A stretch of 42,842 bases of DNA from Thermodesulfovibrionia bacterium (GCA_945788685.1 CALZMZ010000001.1:1-42842); one strand, 5' to 3'; numbered from the stretch's first letter, positions 17,543 to 26,351 are shown. The notes: generated from the letters alone by a model not told the origin. Numbers and translations: made by a program.

Positions 17543-19861
17543 CTAAAATCTGCAATTTAAGTAAGTGTTATACCCATGGCTGTTCGTCCTGTCAATATCT
17601 ACTGTTTCTGTAAATGTATATGTGAACCTTAGATCAGCAAATTTTGTTATGTGCCAGGTCATATAACTGGAAAAAGTATCACTTCTTGAAGGAGAAGCAT
17701 CAGAGTTTGTATGAATATAATTAAAATTAATTCTCACCGCCGGCAAAGGTATCCAGTCCACGAGCAGACCTTCGGAAGTAGTAGTAAGACCATCCGTATC
17801 CTGGAACCTTATATTGGCTGATACATTAATAAGACGGGCAGGCCTGTAATTTAATGTCAGCAGTGTATTTATTGAATCACTCGTTGCTCCGTTCGAAGAA
17901 GAGTGGAGAAAACCATAGTTTATACTACCGGACAATTTTCGGTTAAGGTTTGCATTAATTGATCCGTCAAACAGGTAAGATTTTGTAGTGATATTACTAT
18001 TCAGGGATTCTGACCTGGTGAAACCCGCATCATTTATCATATGTACCTCCCTGTGAAGCCGGGACCCGACACTGAGCAGAATCGAATGTGCTTCATTTTC
18101 TTTAGTGTCAGACTGAAATGTTTCGCTTCTCAGCAATGAAAGAGTTGCATCAAGTGTTGGCAATGGCGTCGAGTTAAATGAAAGATTGTAAGAGTTGGAG
18201 GCAAAATCATTAAACTTGAGATTATCAAAATTCTCACTCCTCTGCAATCTCAGGGATGTTGAGACCAGTCTGTGTGCATACCAGTTGGCGGTTGCTCCAT
18301 AACCTCTTGTAATTACACTTCTGAAGTCAGCATCATCCCCGCTTATATCATCACTGAAGATGTTTTTGAAAACACCCCCGAATGATTTAAACACTGAGTC
18401 AGGATTCCGTTCAGACCTGTCTAATGAGTAGTGCATGGCAAGCGTCACTTTCTCATGCAGTTGTGAGGTAGTCCTGAATTCAATCCCCTGAATAAATGAA
18501 TCAGATACATCCGTTGTTTCCGTTTCCAGTATGTCATCCGTCCCATACGTCTCAATTTCCGTAACAAAAACATTAGCAGTTGAAGCAGTCTGTAAGTTAA
18601 TGACCTTAAAAAATAATGCTGATACAGGCATTGAAAGCTTAATCTCAAACCGGTAAATGGAATTCGTTAAATCATGTTCAATGACATTTACACTTTGTAT
18701 AGTCCTCTCCGTCCAGGTGCCGGGCACATTAATATTAGTGTCACTGCTATAGGCCTTCCAGTTCGATAAATTGTTAAGTAAATCACTTCTTACATCCTGG
18801 TTAACATAGACATATATGGTATCAACAGGTTTTGATCCCGAGACCCTGATTCCCAGATTCTCATACTGTCCTGTAATTACAGTGCTTATATCAATACCGG
18901 TTGACGTAATGAAATCGTTATCAATCAGAGATACCTGGGAAGGAAGAAAATCAACATCAGGATTGGCTGTATTCCCCCTCGCATTAAACCCTCCAAGTGC
19001 ATCCCGCTTTATCAGGAAACTGCCTGTCTGGGTAACAAAAAACTTATTATCATCCCTGGAGTAATTTCCCCTGTATGAAACTGAGTAGGTCATTCTGCGG
19101 TTCCAAAGTGAGCCCGAGTATCCGGTCAAATAATTAAGGTTGAAATCATCACTGATAATTTTATCGGTTATGTCATCAGGTTTTTTGTCTATGCTGTGAG
19201 TAAAATTAAGGTAATACCTCGCTCTTACATCCCCGGGGGGTATCGAATACGTGGAACTCACAGAGTACTCATCACGTGTACGGTCTGTACTCTTTGGTGA
19301 AAGGTAGTCAAATTTCTCTAATCTGTCATAATCAAAAGATAATGTAGGCAGGTTTTCAGGTATGAGGTCTAACCGTGCATAATATAATTCAGTTGTTTCT
19401 CGTTCATTATTTCCCATACGGTCTTCTGAAATCAATAACTGATATGGATAAAAATACCGTATGTTTCCTGAGTTTAAATTATCCGACCAGTTTTCCAGTC
19501 TTCTGTAGCCTGTTGTAAAATTGTAAAAAGAGTTCCGTAAATAAATGTCAATGGCAGGCTCAATCATTCTGTTATGATTTAAAGATATAGCATTGTTGAT
19601 ATCAGTCAATCTGGTCTGACGTTCATTAAATCTCAGATATAACTGATAAGAAACCACTCTTGTAACTGATTTATCGTAAGTTAAATAATAATTTTCATTA
19701 AAAGTCCTGGTATCTGATTCTTTATTGCCGTTCCTGTCAACTGACACACTGCTGTAGTTAAAGTTTGCCAGTCCGCCAAGGCCATCTGCAAATGCACCTG
19801 TACTGCACAATATAGTAATTAACATCGGCACAGTGTAACTACAGATTATTTTTTTCATCAT
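17543..19861 (-). CDS. large outer-membrane beta-barrel (porin of a putative porin-cytochrome conduit)
   Basis: This protein of about 772 residues starts at the tandem ATGs 19861/19858 (MMKKIICSYTVPMLITILCSTGAFA); the track's ATG at 19903 would add 14 residues before the signal peptide. After cleavage the sequence is a long series of amphipathic strands rich in Tyr, Asn, Ser and Arg, with turn pairs, and it ends HGYNTYLNCRF with the C-terminal Phe expected for BAM-inserted barrels. A central segment (about residues 320-440; YENLGIRVSGSKPVDTIYVY ... VFVTEIETYGTD) resembles a discoidin/carbohydrate-binding-like sandwich inserted between barrel halves. Flanked by cytochrome, propeller and CsgG-like genes, it is the natural candidate for the barrel that insulates a heme chain across the outer membrane. 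No heme motifs are present in it. Confidence 0.8.
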   Translation of the reverse strand: MMKKIICSYTVPMLITILCSTGAFADGLGGLANFNYSSVSVDRNGNKESDTRTFNENYYLTYDKSVTRVVSYQLYLRFNERQTRLTDINNAISLNHNRMIEPAIDIYLRNSFYNFTTGYRRLENWSDNLNSGNIRYFYPYQLLISEDRMGNNERETTELYYARLDLIPENLPTLSFDYDRLEKFDYLSPKSTDRTRDEYSVSSTYSIPPGDVRARYYLNFTHSIDKKPDDITDKIISDDFNLNYLTGYSGSLWNRRMTYSVSYRGNYSRDDNKFFVTQTGSFLIKRDALGGFNARGNTANPDVDFLPSQVSLIDNDFITSTGIDISTVITGQYENLGIRVSGSKPVDTIYVYVNQDVRSDLLNNLSNWKAYSSDTNINVPGTWTERTIQSVNVIEHDLTNSIYRFEIKLSMPVSALFFKVINLQTASTANVFVTEIETYGTDDILETETTDVSDSFIQGIEFRTTSQLHEKVTLAMHYSLDRSERNPDSVFKSFGGVFKNIFSDDISGDDADFRSVITRGYGATANWYAHRLVSTSLRLQRSENFDNLKFNDFASNSYNLSFNSTPLPTLDATLSLLRSETFQSDTKENEAHSILLSVGSRLHREVHMINDAGFTRSESLNSNITTKSYLFDGSINANLNRKLSGSINYGFLHSSSNGATSDSINTLLTLNYRPARLINVSANIRFQDTDGLTTTSEGLLVDWIPLPAVRINFNYIHTNSDASPSRSDTFSSYMTWHITKFADLRFTYTFTETVDIDRTNSHGYNTYLNCRF

Positions 19862-19913
19862 ATATATGTATCGGCTTTTCTCATTTATTTCAACACCTTG
19901 CATGACTGAATCA

Positions 19914-21488
19914 TTATTCTGTCATTACAGTCACGTCATACGGTCTTTTACCTACCGGTATTCTTGCGTCAAGTCTCCTTGTTGTCTTGTCAATAATATA
20001 TATATCGTCTGAATCCCGGTTTACCACAAATATTTTTCTTTTTTCTTTGTCCAGTATTAACGTCCGGGGGGCGTTACCTGCTTCAATTCGCCCCATTACA
20101 GGTGATATCATTGCCTGGCCAAGGGTACTTTCCCCTGATGAAGGCCTCAAGATAATTATTTCGCCGGGTACGTCCCTTAGCAGATAAAGTCTGTCAAAGT
20201 CCGGGTCTGAATAAATTGATATTATACGATGTCCCACATTGTTGATGGATGTTACCGCATCTGTTGTGTTGGCTGACAATATCTTCACTATATTAATGAC
20301 AGATAGTTTGTCAGATCCATAATTCGATACATACACCTTGCCCCTGGTATAATCAACGAATAGAGACCTCGGGTCCCAATCCACATCCAGAGTCATGACA
20401 TCTACACATCTGCCTGATATTACGTCAATCCTTAAAATAGATACATTATTGGAATTCTGGTTCACTACATATATATTCATAAATTTCTCTCTATAACTTC
20501 TGAGCTCATTTATATCAATGGCGCTTAAATATCTGTTAACAGAGAGCGTATCTGCCGGTGGATCAGCCGCCAGCGCTATCGGTCCTGATCCCACATCGAT
20601 TTTTTCTGATTCCCTGTATGTGGCAAGATCAATAATTGATATGGTATTTGACCTGAAATTTGCTGTAAATAGCAGTTTTTTTTCTGTTGATATATCTGCT
20701 ACGGTTACATCAACAGGTTCAGTCCCGAATCTTACAGGCACTTCATTTTCTACCCTGTTCTTCGCCGGATCAATAACCGATATATTGTCAGATCCTGAAT
20801 TGGCAACAAATAATCTGGGACGGGTACTGGAAAGAGAAGCTGCAATCCCCTTTGGTTTCCTGCCAACCATAATGGTTTCCACGACTTCTCCTGAATAGCG
20901 GTTTATCACAGAAACATTATCAGATTGTTCATTAGTAACATACATCAGCGCTGAACTTAACTCCTTCTTTTTCTTTTGCTCAGCCATGACAGGCCTGTAA
21001 ATATTGTCATCTGTTACAGATTCTTCCGGATTCCAGTATATGAATAAAGACGTATTCTGCTGCCTCTTTACTGTTACATTGACAGGAACAGTTAAACTCT
21101 CATCAGGAACAGCCAGTAAAATAACCGTACCCTCCCTCTTGATAGTTGCTCTGTTAATTATAAAAACCAGTTTTGTATACTTGCCTGCGGGCAGCGGTGA
21201 TTCCGCCAGGTTAACATGACTGCCTGAAACTGAACGAGAGTTAATAACACGGGTTCCGGTTGTAACCGGAACAGAGGAACCATTTTCAGAAATAATATTG
21301 ATGGCTGCTATATGAGATGAGATGTCAGCGACACTCTCTTTAGGCGCAACCAGAAAAAGTGAGAGCTGTCCTTCAGCACCGAATGAAGAATCGTCCTGCT
21401 CTCCAAATGTTATACAGCCCGATAAAAAAACGGACAGCAGTGCAATGCAGATAAAGGATGTTTTTATATCTTTTTTACTTAATATCAT
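19914..21488 (-). CDS. YVTN-type beta-propeller lipoprotein
   Basis: This 524-residue protein has lipobox FLSGC (VFLSGCITF). The N-terminal sandwich-like domain (residues about 40-150, LSLFLVAPKES ... PLPAGKYTKLVFIINRA) looks like a DUF4382-type domain. From about residue 175 there is a seven-bladed YVTN propeller: repeated units of the form ALMYVTNEQSDNVSVINR..GEVVETIMVGRKPKGIA, LFVANSGSDNISVIDP and IFVVNRDSDDIYIIDK. It is second in the minus-strand operon and ends 10 bases before the upstream in-frame ATG of the barrel gene. The propeller is likely on the outer membrane, possibly exposed, as a binding or scaffold module. No catalytic residues are evident. Confidence 0.88.
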   Translation of the reverse strand: MILSKKDIKTSFICIALLSVFLSGCITFGEQDDSSFGAEGQLSLFLVAPKESVADISSHIAAINIISENGSSVPVTTGTRVINSRSVSGSHVNLAESPLPAGKYTKLVFIINRATIKREGTVILLAVPDESLTVPVNVTVKRQQNTSLFIYWNPEESVTDDNIYRPVMAEQKKKKELSSALMYVTNEQSDNVSVINRYSGEVVETIMVGRKPKGIAASLSSTRPRLFVANSGSDNISVIDPAKNRVENEVPVRFGTEPVDVTVADISTEKKLLFTANFRSNTISIIDLATYRESEKIDVGSGPIALAADPPADTLSVNRYLSAIDINELRSYREKFMNIYVVNQNSNNVSILRIDVISGRCVDVMTLDVDWDPRSLFVDYTRGKVYVSNYGSDKLSVINIVKILSANTTDAVTSINNVGHRIISIYSDPDFDRLYLLRDVPGEIIILRPSSGESTLGQAMISPVMGRIEAGNAPRTLILDKEKRKIFVVNRDSDDIYIIDKTTRRLDARIPVGKRPYDVTVMTE

Positions 21489-21553
21489 TGAAATGAGATA
21501 AAAGATTTATAACCGGGAGACAGTCAAGTACGTCCGGAAATATAAAAATCAAA

Positions 21554-22501
21554 TTACCTGGTCTTAAATATCTGCACACGATGGTTAAAGTAATCAGCGA
21601 CAAATAATCTGCCCTTACTGTCAATCGTAACGTCGTTTGGGTGCTGAAACCAGCCGGCACTCCAACCCAGTCCGCCGAATTCATGCATATAAGATCCGCT
21701 TGAACTGAAAATGGTAATGGTATGACGCATGTAATCAACTACAAACATGTTGCCAGTGAAACTGTCTATAGCAACAGCTCTGGGCCTGCTCAGTTTACCT
21801 GAACTGCCGCCTTTTTCACCGAAACTGGCTATCATTTTTCTGTTCCTGTCATACATATAAATACGGCCTGCATCTTCACTGACAAGAAAGATACGTCCTG
21901 TATCATTAATAGCGACATTGGTGAGTGTCACCTTTTTCCCCTCCTCATCCGGCGACAGAACATCGATGAGTGTTCCCTCACTGTTCAGAACAAGCACTCC
22001 ACGGTTGTGGCTTGAAGCGACAAAAATATTGCCTTTTTTGTCTATGGCCAGACGATATGGAAGAAATGTCCCGGCCCCCTCAAAACCCTCAATATAGATA
22101 TCACGGTCCTTTCTTAAACATGGTTTATAAACCGAAATTCTGTGCCTCGAATTACCTTTTGAAGCTGACTGGGCTACATATAAATTCCCCTGATCATCCA
22201 GTGCCAGTCCATGGGGAGATTCAACACCTGATTCACTGTTCATTGTGTAAAGGGGAAATAAGTCTGAGGTGTAAATCATTATCCTGCTTCTGCCGTCAAC
22301 GACATATAGTTCATCCATCTTCGGATCTACCATGACAAAAGATGGTAATGACAACCTGTCTTCTTCATCATCACGGAGTATGCTGTCTTGATAGATAATT
22401 GCATCAGGCTCTGCATGCACCGGACCGGGAACAGCCAATATACCAAACAAAACAAGTAATACAGGCAGAAACCTTATTACATTCATATTGGATATGTTCA
22501 T
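21554..22501 (-). CDS. secreted NHL-repeat beta-propeller
   Basis: This 315-residue protein has a signal peptide cleaved after VHA (FGILAVPGPVHAEP). ATG 22486 (MNVIRF) is an alternative start. It contains about six NHL-type blades: LYVVDGRSRIMIYT, PHGLALDDQGNLYVAQS, RPRAVAIDSFTGNMFVVDYMRHTITIFS and HPNDVTIDSKGRLFVADYFNHRVQIF. It leads the ten-gene minus-strand operon. Two more secreted NHL propellers occur in the duplicated modules (29357 and 35637), each beside a very long cytochrome, so a shared structural partnership with multiheme cytochromes is likely. Its exact role is not known. Confidence 0.88.
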   Translation of the reverse strand: MNISNMNVIRFLPVLLVLFGILAVPGPVHAEPDAIIYQDSILRDDEEDRLSLPSFVMVDPKMDELYVVDGRSRIMIYTSDLFPLYTMNSESGVESPHGLALDDQGNLYVAQSASKGNSRHRISVYKPCLRKDRDIYIEGFEGAGTFLPYRLAIDKKGNIFVASSHNRGVLVLNSEGTLIDVLSPDEEGKKVTLTNVAINDTGRIFLVSEDAGRIYMYDRNRKMIASFGEKGGSSGKLSRPRAVAIDSFTGNMFVVDYMRHTITIFSSSGSYMHEFGGLGWSAGWFQHPNDVTIDSKGRLFVADYFNHRVQIFKTR

Positions 22502-22545
22502 TTAATTCACCATTTAATGCATACCAGCTTTATTTTAATGCATAA

Positions 22546-22575
22546 ATAATAGCAATACATTCTGTATAAATACAA
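22546..22575 (-). promoter_or_regulatory. weak candidate sigma-70 promoter for the ten-gene operon
   Basis: On the minus strand TTGTAT (22575-22570) and TATTAT (22551-22546) are separated by 18 bases, about 45 bases upstream of the NHL start codon. It is downstream of the terminator at 22615-22655, where an operon promoter is needed. The match is partial and the region is AT-rich, so chance occurrence is quite possible. Confidence 0.3.
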
Positions 22576-22614
22576 AGCAGTTATACAGAAATTTATCCTT
22601 CATGTATCCTGCAA

Positions 22615-22655
22615 ATTAGAAAAATGGGCATCTAGCAAAACACTATGATGCCCAT
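22615..22655 (-). terminator. rho-independent terminator after the 22684-23862 cytochrome gene
   Basis: A 9-bp perfect stem (ATGGGCATC / GATGCCCAT) with a 14-base loop is followed on the minus strand by TTTTCTAATTT. It lies 29 bases past the stop codon. It separates the cytochrome transcript from the ten-gene operon downstream, although partial read-through would place both on one message. Confidence 0.8.
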
Positions 22656-22683
22656 CCCTGTTAAACGCTAATGCCTGAATACC

Positions 22684-23862
22684 TTAGTTCTTGGCTGTAT
22701 GGCAAACAAAACAACCTGTATTATTGGTACCCGGGCCACTGCCTACTAACATAGTTGTATAGTCGAATCTGAGCGCATCATCCTCAGGAGAGCCATGGGC
22801 CCTGTGGCATGACAGACACATAACAATGGCTCCGTCTACTGCATTGCTATTTCCTGGAACAACAGTGTTTGTGCTTCCCGTTGCATTATCTGGTATATCA
22901 CCCCTTGCAACCGGTACTGAAAGACTGTAATCCCCTGCACCTGCACCGCCATCATTATTATAGGTAGCATATTCGGTTGCTCCTCCTGGTAATACAATAT
23001 CCGTGGGATGTCTTACCCAGGGGCTCCCAAGGGTGGGTGCGGCAGCTGTACCAATCCTGCTATGGAAAAAACCATGACATTGAGCGCAGAAATAATTAAT
23101 TGTATCTGAAAAACCATATATATCAGTCGCATCGTCATCCCTCTCCGCGTCAACATCATCGCGTCCGAAGTACTCATTATGCGATGATGGTGTTTCACCC
23201 CAGTTCCATGTCGCGTTTTCAAGTCCCTTGATTCCGCCCAGGAATCTGTAACTGTTGGCTATAGTACCAGATGCATTGGCATATGTTGCTGATACGCCGC
23301 CTCCTGTATCTGCATTATTATGATGAGAAGTTGCAACTGCGAGCAAAGGATTTGCAACGGTACGTACTCCATGGCATCCGTAGGTGCCGGCACAGGTCAG
23401 CTGACTGGTCCAGTTTACTTCTCCCCCGGCAACCTGGCCAAAGGCATGGCCGATTGTAGCGTCAGGGTCCCAGCCAGGAGGTGTATTGCCGATTACTCCA
23501 TCAGGACTGCTTACATCAAAAACATTATGCCCCTTTGCATCATCAACATTCTCCACCCAGTAAAAATCTCCTCCAGCAAATGTATTGGTTGCTCCCTGTC
23601 CAGCAGGCAGACTATCATCATAAACAACTGGAGCTCCAAGGCTGTTTTTACCAGTACCGTCACGTGTTCCTGAATGACAGCCTACGCAGCTGGCTTTTAA
23701 TAACTGTCCCTGCGCACCCGGGTCACCTATGTCAAGCGTAGCACCCTGTCTGTCATGCATGGTATGGCAACCTGAACACTGTCCGGTTACTGCCTCAGCA
23801 TTAACAGCAAAAAATGTTAATGATAGAAAAACAAGAATGGCTGCAAAAAATACTCTTTTCAT
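22684..23862 (-). CDS. exported 6-heme cytochrome, candidate extracellular (wire-type) cytochrome
   Basis: This 392-residue protein has signal peptide MKRVFFAAILVFLSLTFFAVNAEA. It carries five canonical heme sites (CSGCH, CVGCH, CAQCH, CLSCH, CFVCH) and one CX5CH (CAGTYGCH). The chain between them is rich in Gly, Ala, Asp, Asn and Thr with almost no lysine, a surface-protein composition unlike the Lys-rich periplasmic cytochromes nearby. It aligns end to end with the 8712-9866 product but lacks that protein's CQTCH heme. It has its own terminator and a candidate sigma-54 promoter, so it can be expressed far above the assembly operon, as expected for a filament subunit. Filament formation is inferred by analogy with OmcS/OmcE-type cytochromes. 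A plain outer-surface cytochrome is the alternative. Confidence 0.88.
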   Translation of the reverse strand: MKRVFFAAILVFLSLTFFAVNAEAVTGQCSGCHTMHDRQGATLDIGDPGAQGQLLKASCVGCHSGTRDGTGKNSLGAPVVYDDSLPAGQGATNTFAGGDFYWVENVDDAKGHNVFDVSSPDGVIGNTPPGWDPDATIGHAFGQVAGGEVNWTSQLTCAGTYGCHGVRTVANPLLAVATSHHNNADTGGGVSATYANASGTIANSYRFLGGIKGLENATWNWGETPSSHNEYFGRDDVDAERDDDATDIYGFSDTINYFCAQCHGFFHSRIGTAAAPTLGSPWVRHPTDIVLPGGATEYATYNNDGGAGAGDYSLSVPVARGDIPDNATGSTNTVVPGNSNAVDGAIVMCLSCHRAHGSPEDDALRFDYTTMLVGSGPGTNNTGCFVCHTAKN

Positions 23863-23959
23863 ACCCTTTTTCTCCTATTTACTTTTTTGAAATATATAAT
23901 CATCATTATTATTATTTAAAAGTTCAATTTTAAAATCTGTGATCATACATGTAAATTAA

Positions 23960-23976
23960 TGCAAAATACATACCAG
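23960..23976 (-). promoter_or_regulatory. candidate sigma-54 (-24/-12) promoter
   Basis: The minus-strand sequence CTGGTATGTATTTTGCA has the invariant GG and GC exactly ten bases apart and a good TTTTGCA -12 box. It lies about 98 bases upstream of the 22684-23862 start codon and predicts a leader of roughly 85-90 bases. An NtrC-type activator gene begins just beyond this intergenic region, which strengthens the reading. The -24 box is TGGTA rather than the ideal TGGCA. Confidence 0.55.
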
Positions 23977-24167
23977 TTTATATTATGTATTAAATACTAA
24001 AAAACAGCCCAATAATAAAGCAAAAAAACTATCTGCAAACAACTTTTAACAACAAAATCAAGTATTTTTCTTAAAACCAATATATTTTTCTGCGTCATTT
24101 AGCACAGTTGTGAAATATGACCCGATGATATATATATACACAACGTGCCCATTATACCACAATGCAT

Positions 24168-24188
24168 TTAATCAAAATCATTGATTAA
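24168..24188. promoter_or_regulatory. candidate enhancer (activator-binding) dyad
   Basis: TTAATCA (24168-24174) and TGATTAA (24182-24188) form a perfect 7-bp dyad with a 7-base spacer, about 200 bases upstream of the candidate sigma-54 promoter. This is the usual distance and geometry for an NtrC-family binding site. The sequence is AT-rich, so a chance dyad cannot be excluded. The rest of the 376-base gap 23863-24238 is AT-rich and shows no gene. Confidence 0.35.
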
Positions 24189-24238
24189 TAAAATATATGC
24201 ATAAGTTGTCTTAATATATCGGATTTTTTTACTGAATC

Positions 24239-25612
24239 TTAAAGCAATCCGAACTTCTGCATTTTATACCTGAGCGCATCCCGCGAGATGTCAAGAAGTT
24301 TGGCTGCCTTGGTCTGGTTCCCATCTGCCTTTTGTACTGCCTGCATAATCAGATCCTTTTCAACATCTTTTAGAGATAGCCCGTCTCCGGGAAGCTCGAC
24401 AGTCTTTCCATTGTCTGAATATGAATCAACATGTTTAATTATTTCTGTTGGCAAATGTTCAGGATATATTAAATCAGTGTCTTCAAGGATGCATACGCGC
24501 TCAATGACATTTCTCAGTTCCCTGGCATTCCCATACCACGGGTAATTCATTAAAAGCTTTTCTGCACCCCCTGATATTCCTTTAACATGTTTCTTGAATT
24601 CCCTGTTAAACCTGTTGATATGATGCATTGCCAGAGGGATGATGTCCTTTTTTCTTTCCCGCAATGGTAAGATTGCAATCGGAAACACCTTGAGTCTGTA
24701 ATACAGATCAGCCCTGAAATTGCCGTCCCTGACCGCACTTTCAAGGTCTTTTTTATTTGTCGTTGCAATTATCCTGACATTGACCTTTATATCCTTAAGG
24801 CCGCCGACCCTCTTGAAGGTCCTTTCCTCAAGTGCCCTTAACAGTTTTGCCTGTGTGGACATTTTGATATCACCAATCTCATCCAGATAAATGGTACCTC
24901 CACTTGCAACTTCAAAGAGCCCTTTCTTGGCTGATTTGGCATCAGTAAAGGCCCCTTTTTCATGACCAAACAGCTCACTCTCGATAAGTGTTTCAGGAAT
25001 GGCCGTACAGGTAACCTCTACAAAAGGTTCAGCTGATCTTGGGCTGTCATAATGAATGGCCCTTGCCAGCAGGCTCTTTCCTGTTCCGCTTTCACCCTGG
25101 ATAAGTATTGTGTTTGCATCGCTGGCAGCAACTTTCTGTGCAAGTTCTTTTATGTCCTGCATGGCCCCGGACTCACCTATGATATTTTTAAAACTGTAAG
25201 CATCGTATTTCTCTTCCCTGAAGTAGTTGACCTCGCGTTTAAGATTTACCGTTTCTATCCCTTTTTTAATAACAACAGTGATACGATCAAGTTCAAAGGG
25301 TTTTTCAATAAAATCATAGGCGCCTGATTTAATAGCAGAAACCGCCGTTACTATATCGCCGTGAGCGGTAATTATTATTACAACTGCATCATTATTGATT
25401 TCGCGCATTGACTGTAATGCTTCTATACCACCCATACCGGGCATATTAAGATCAAGAAGAACAACATCCGGCATATCAGACTTATAGATTTCTATTGCCT
25501 TCTCACCTGATGAAGCTGTCGAAACCTCATAGTCTTCTTTTTCTAAATGCTGTTTAAGTGTTCTGGTTATAAATTCCTCGTCATCAATAACGAGAATTCT
25601 GCCTGTTATCAA
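24239..25612 (-). CDS. NtrC/AtoC-type sigma-54-dependent response regulator
   Basis: This is a 457-residue three-domain regulator. The receiver (residues about 5-120) has the acidic pocket VIDDEE, phospho-acceptor D54 in VVLLDLNMPGMGG and Lys in FIEKPFE. The AAA+ domain has Walker A GESGTGKS, the sigma-54 contact loop GAFTDA, YLDEIGD and RADLYYRL. The C-terminal Fis-type helix-turn-helix is NQTKAAKLLDISRDALRYKM. The start is TTG 25612, with a GGAGGA ribosome site just upstream. It should activate sigma-54 promoters; the candidate at 23960 is the nearest target. The sensor kinase normally encoded beside such regulators is present only as the remnant 25626-25905, so its phosphorylation must come from elsewhere or be lost. 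Confidence 0.95.
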   Translation of the reverse strand: MITGRILVIDDEEFITRTLKQHLEKEDYEVSTASSGEKAIEIYKSDMPDVVLLDLNMPGMGGIEALQSMREINNDAVVIIITAHGDIVTAVSAIKSGAYDFIEKPFELDRITVVIKKGIETVNLKREVNYFREEKYDAYSFKNIIGESGAMQDIKELAQKVAASDANTILIQGESGTGKSLLARAIHYDSPRSAEPFVEVTCTAIPETLIESELFGHEKGAFTDAKSAKKGLFEVASGGTIYLDEIGDIKMSTQAKLLRALEERTFKRVGGLKDIKVNVRIIATTNKKDLESAVRDGNFRADLYYRLKVFPIAILPLRERKKDIIPLAMHHINRFNREFKKHVKGISGGAEKLLMNYPWYGNARELRNVIERVCILEDTDLIYPEHLPTEIIKHVDSYSDNGKTVELPGDGLSLKDVEKDLIMQAVQKADGNQTKAAKLLDISRDALRYKMQKFGLL

Positions 25613-25625
25613 CTGTCCTCCATCA

Positions 25626-25905
25626 TCAAATAACTGGTTTCCGGTAAATACACGTAAAAGTTTTACCCTTGTTCATTTCGCTGTTAACGATAATTTCCCT
25701 GTCATGGCCCTGTGACCTGTAAACAGTGATCTTGTCTTTTCATCGACTTCCATATCAATCTTGTCGGAATCTGAGGTTACTATCTTGAGATTGCCTCCAT
25801 CAGGCATGACCTGAACAGCGTTTATCATTAAATGCAAAAACACCTGCCGTAAGTGATAATTATTAATAATGCAACACTGAATTTAAATTTGAGAGTATGT
25901 ACCAT
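25626..25905 (-). pseudogene. degraded sensor histidine kinase (partner of the adjacent response regulator)
   Basis: On the minus strand, ATG 25905 begins MVHTLKFKFSVALLIII, the membrane-helix start of a sensor kinase. The frame then breaks. In another frame follows YHLRQVFLHLMINAVQVMPDGG, an unmistakable HATPase N-box. After DEKTRSLFT the G-boxes are missing. In yet another frame comes HDREIIVNSEMNKGKTFTCIY, the usual kinase C-terminus (compare GTTFTVYLP), ending at TGA 25626. So three pieces of one kinase remain in order, joined by at least two deletions and frame changes. A functional kinase would need about 1 kb more. The piece ends 13 bases before the regulator's start, the normal kinase-regulator coupling. 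Confidence 0.8.
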
Positions 25906-26351
25906 GATCTTAATTAAAATTAACGGATTCATTCAGCGCTATATTAAGTCAGATTATGCAGTAATAAGTATTTTCAATAATTATAACTGTCTATTTTTTA
26001 ATAGTTTTTTTGATCTGAAATAAATTTGTTCATCTAAATTTCAATCATTGCGTTAAGTTCATAAAAACGAGTTATACAATGATAATAATTTTTGTGTTGG
26101 ACTCTCATAACATGTGTGATATATTTATGTCTGATATAGCTCTTTTTTATAGATAATTCCAATTTTTAACTCGTAGACTAAAGTTAAAAACCAATTAACA
26201 AAGAAGTGTTTTTTATGTACATGATGGCAATATTGAGTACTTGTATTTTTCCCGGGCGATGAAATGGAGTCGCAAGACATTAGAATATCTGAATTAAATA
26301 GATCTGAATAAAGTTTATAAAAATCTCTAGTTTTAAAAGGAGGGGCGTATC
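25906..26351. other. AT-rich intergenic region upstream of module 1, with a 9-bp dyad
   Basis: No gene is visible. TTTTTAACT (26163-26171) and AGTTAAAAA (26182-26190) form a perfect dyad with a 10-base spacer, about 160 bases before the first module gene; it could be an operator or a bidirectional hairpin. I searched by eye for GG-N10-GC sigma-54 elements and found none. A GGGCGATGAAATGGAGTCGC stretch at about 26254 superficially recalls fluoride or cyclic-di-GMP riboswitch pieces but lacks their conserved cores. Confidence 0.4.

Noticed and set aside
26250-26290. GGGCGATGAAATGGAGTCGC as a possible fluoride or cyclic-di-GMP riboswitch upstream of module 1
   Set aside because: Neither the fluoride 3' core nor the GEMM CAAACC/GGGACGCAAAGCC core is present, so only a short chance resemblance remains.
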